From Ruegeria sp. EL01 (GTDB taxonomy: Bacteria > Pseudomonadota > Alphaproteobacteria > Rhodobacterales > Rhodobacteraceae): a stretch of 64,000 nt of DNA. Positions 63,189 through 64,000 of the stretch are shown one piece after another. A model generated the notes under the pieces. That model was given only the letters and a program-made list of their open reading frames with translations, had not been told where the DNA came from and searched no databases. The stretch spans positions 23,755-87,754 of the forward strand of contig NZ_OMPS01000003.1 of NCBI RefSeq assembly GCF_900313035.1. The letters are read 5' to 3'. Positions within the stretch are counted from its first letter, which is position 1. Each line of letters starts with the position of its first letter. The position numbers were made by a program, and so were the translations under genes.

Positions 63189-64000
63189 ATGACTGAAGAT
63201 ACCAAATTTCATCACGGCGATGCGGTTGGCGACGTGGCCCCCATTGTGCAAATGAAAGATATCGAAAAGCACTTTGGCAATATCATTGCATTGGCGGGCG
63301 TCAGCTTTAACGTCAAGCCTGGTGAATGCCACTGCCTGCTGGGCGACAACGGTGCGGGCAAGTCGACCTTTATCAAGACCATGTCCGGGGTGCATAAACC
63401 CACCAAGGGTGAGATCTATTTTGAGGGTCAGCCGCTGCATTTCGATACCCCTCGGGATGCGATGGAAGCCGGTATTGCAACCGTGTTTCAGGATCTGGCG
63501 ATGATCCCGCTGATGAGCGTGACGCGGAATTTCTTCATGGGACGTGAACCCACCAAGGGCAAAGGGCTGCTGAAGCGGTTCGATGTCGATCACGCGAATG
63601 ATGTCTGCATGGAAGAGATGCGCAAGATGGGCATTAACCTTCGTGGACCAGATCAGGCGGTAGGAACCTTGTCAGGCGGCGAGCGTCAAACGGTTGCCAT
63701 TGCCCGCGCTGTGCATTTTGGCGCCAAGATCTTGATCCTGGATGAGCCGACTTCGGCCCTTGGTGTACGGCAGACATCTAATGTTCTGGCGACCATCGAC
63801 AAGGTGCGCACCCACGGCATCGGCGTGGTTTTCATCAGCCACAACGTCCGCCATGCGCTGGCTGTTGGTGACCGCTTTACCGTTCTGAACCGGGGCAAAA
63901 CCCTCGGCACGGCAAAACGCGGTGAGATTACCCCGGAAGAGCTGCAGGACCTGATGGCCGGTGGGCAGGAAATGGCACAGCTGGAAGGGTCGTTGGGCGG
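63189..64000 (+). CDS. Sugar/polyol ABC transporter ATP-binding protein (3' end outside window)
   Basis: The gene starts at ATG 63189, one base after the permease stop, and stays open to the end of the window (270 codons). Visible motifs are Walker A LLGDNGAGKSTFIKT (about 59-73), Q-loop TVFQDLAMIPLMSV, signature LSGGERQTVAIARAV and Walker B KILILDEPTSALGVRQT, then the switch His in VVFISHNVRHAL. The visible part is one complete nucleotide-binding domain; whether a second one follows is outside the window. Confidence 0.9.
   Translation, partial: MTEDTKFHHGDAVGDVAPIVQMKDIEKHFGNIIALAGVSFNVKPGECHCLLGDNGAGKSTFIKTMSGVHKPTKGEIYFEGQPLHFDTPRDAMEAGIATVFQDLAMIPLMSVTRNFFMGREPTKGKGLLKRFDVDHANDVCMEEMRKMGINLRGPDQAVGTLSGGERQTVAIARAVHFGAKILILDEPTSALGVRQTSNVLATIDKVRTHGIGVVFISHNVRHALAVGDRFTVLNRGKTLGTAKRGEITPEELQDLMAGGQEMAQLEGSLG

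Overview
The window looks like a chromosome segment of a Roseobacter-group alphaproteobacterium (Rhodobacterales). The evidence is a complex I NDUFS4-type accessory subunit, an RTX-Hint exoprotein, DUF6880 and DUF6429 proteins, a myo-inositol-type dehydrogenase with a CUT2 ABC importer, fairly GC-rich codon use and very dense insertion sequences. The assignment rests on gene content only; no rRNA or phylogenetic marker was tested.

Layout. 1-5.6 kb holds the tail of an unknown gene, a secreted SRPBCC protein divergent from a membrane-bound CadC-like regulator, an IS1182-type element with a nonsense codon, an SH3-like secreted protein and an isoprenylcysteine-methyltransferase-like membrane protein. 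5.8-10.1 kb holds DUF6880 and DUF6429 proteins, an intact IS5-type element and remnants of ISKra4 and IS6. 10.3-15.4 kb is a tightly overlapping five-gene biosynthetic operon: ketosynthase III, extended SDR, metallo-beta-lactamase fold, adenylate-forming enzyme, sulfotransferase. Its first four genes resemble an olefin/beta-lactone (ole) operon with two parts substituted. 15.5-24.1 kb alternates mobile DNA (IS6, an internally deleted IS1182, an IS91-associated recombinase with IS91 and IS21 stumps, two head-to-head IS6 copies) with a Fic protein and a LysR / 2-hydroxyacid dehydrogenase / aminotransferase cluster. 24.3-29.1 kb has a LysR regulator, an RTX-Hint protein carrying a 13-G homopolymer, and small companions. 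29.2-31.4 kb has nested IS6/IS5 that destroyed a PIN-like toxin and left its DUF433-type antitoxin. 31.4-35.9 kb is core chromosome: uvrB, a thermonuclease-like protein, NDUFS4 and a GNAT.

The most interesting object is a 23.5-kb genomic island (about 35,978-59,472) inserted inside a tRNA-Arg(UCU) gene. The 5' half of the tRNA lies at 35,949-35,977 and the 3' half at 59,473-59,527; they share only a 7-bp core, GAGCAGC, and together rebuild a canonical 77-nt tRNA. The insertion therefore breaks the host tRNA. The island carries a different, complete tRNA-Arg with the same UCU anticodon only about 125 bp inside its left end (36,104-36,180), apparently as a replacement. At its right end are three genes matching the Gamma-Mobile-Trio mobility module (GmtY, GmtZ, GmtX), with GmtY frameshifted. 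Cargo includes a 1432-aa STAND/NACHT-like NTPase (probable anti-phage protein), an AAA+ ATPase operon with zinc-knuckle proteins present in two paralogous copies, an XRE regulator with a coupled small ORF, a class-II tRNA-like gene, a YciI protein, a LysR regulator, a methyltransferase, a Sll1717-type P-loop ATPase beheaded by IS5, and an IS66 element with a perfect 8-bp target duplication.

From 59.9 kb the host chromosome resumes with a sugar/polyol operon (iolG-like dehydrogenase, periplasmic binding protein, permease, ATPase running off the window). Two near-identical LacI-type palindromes punctuate it, one upstream of iolG and one in the last codons of iolG.
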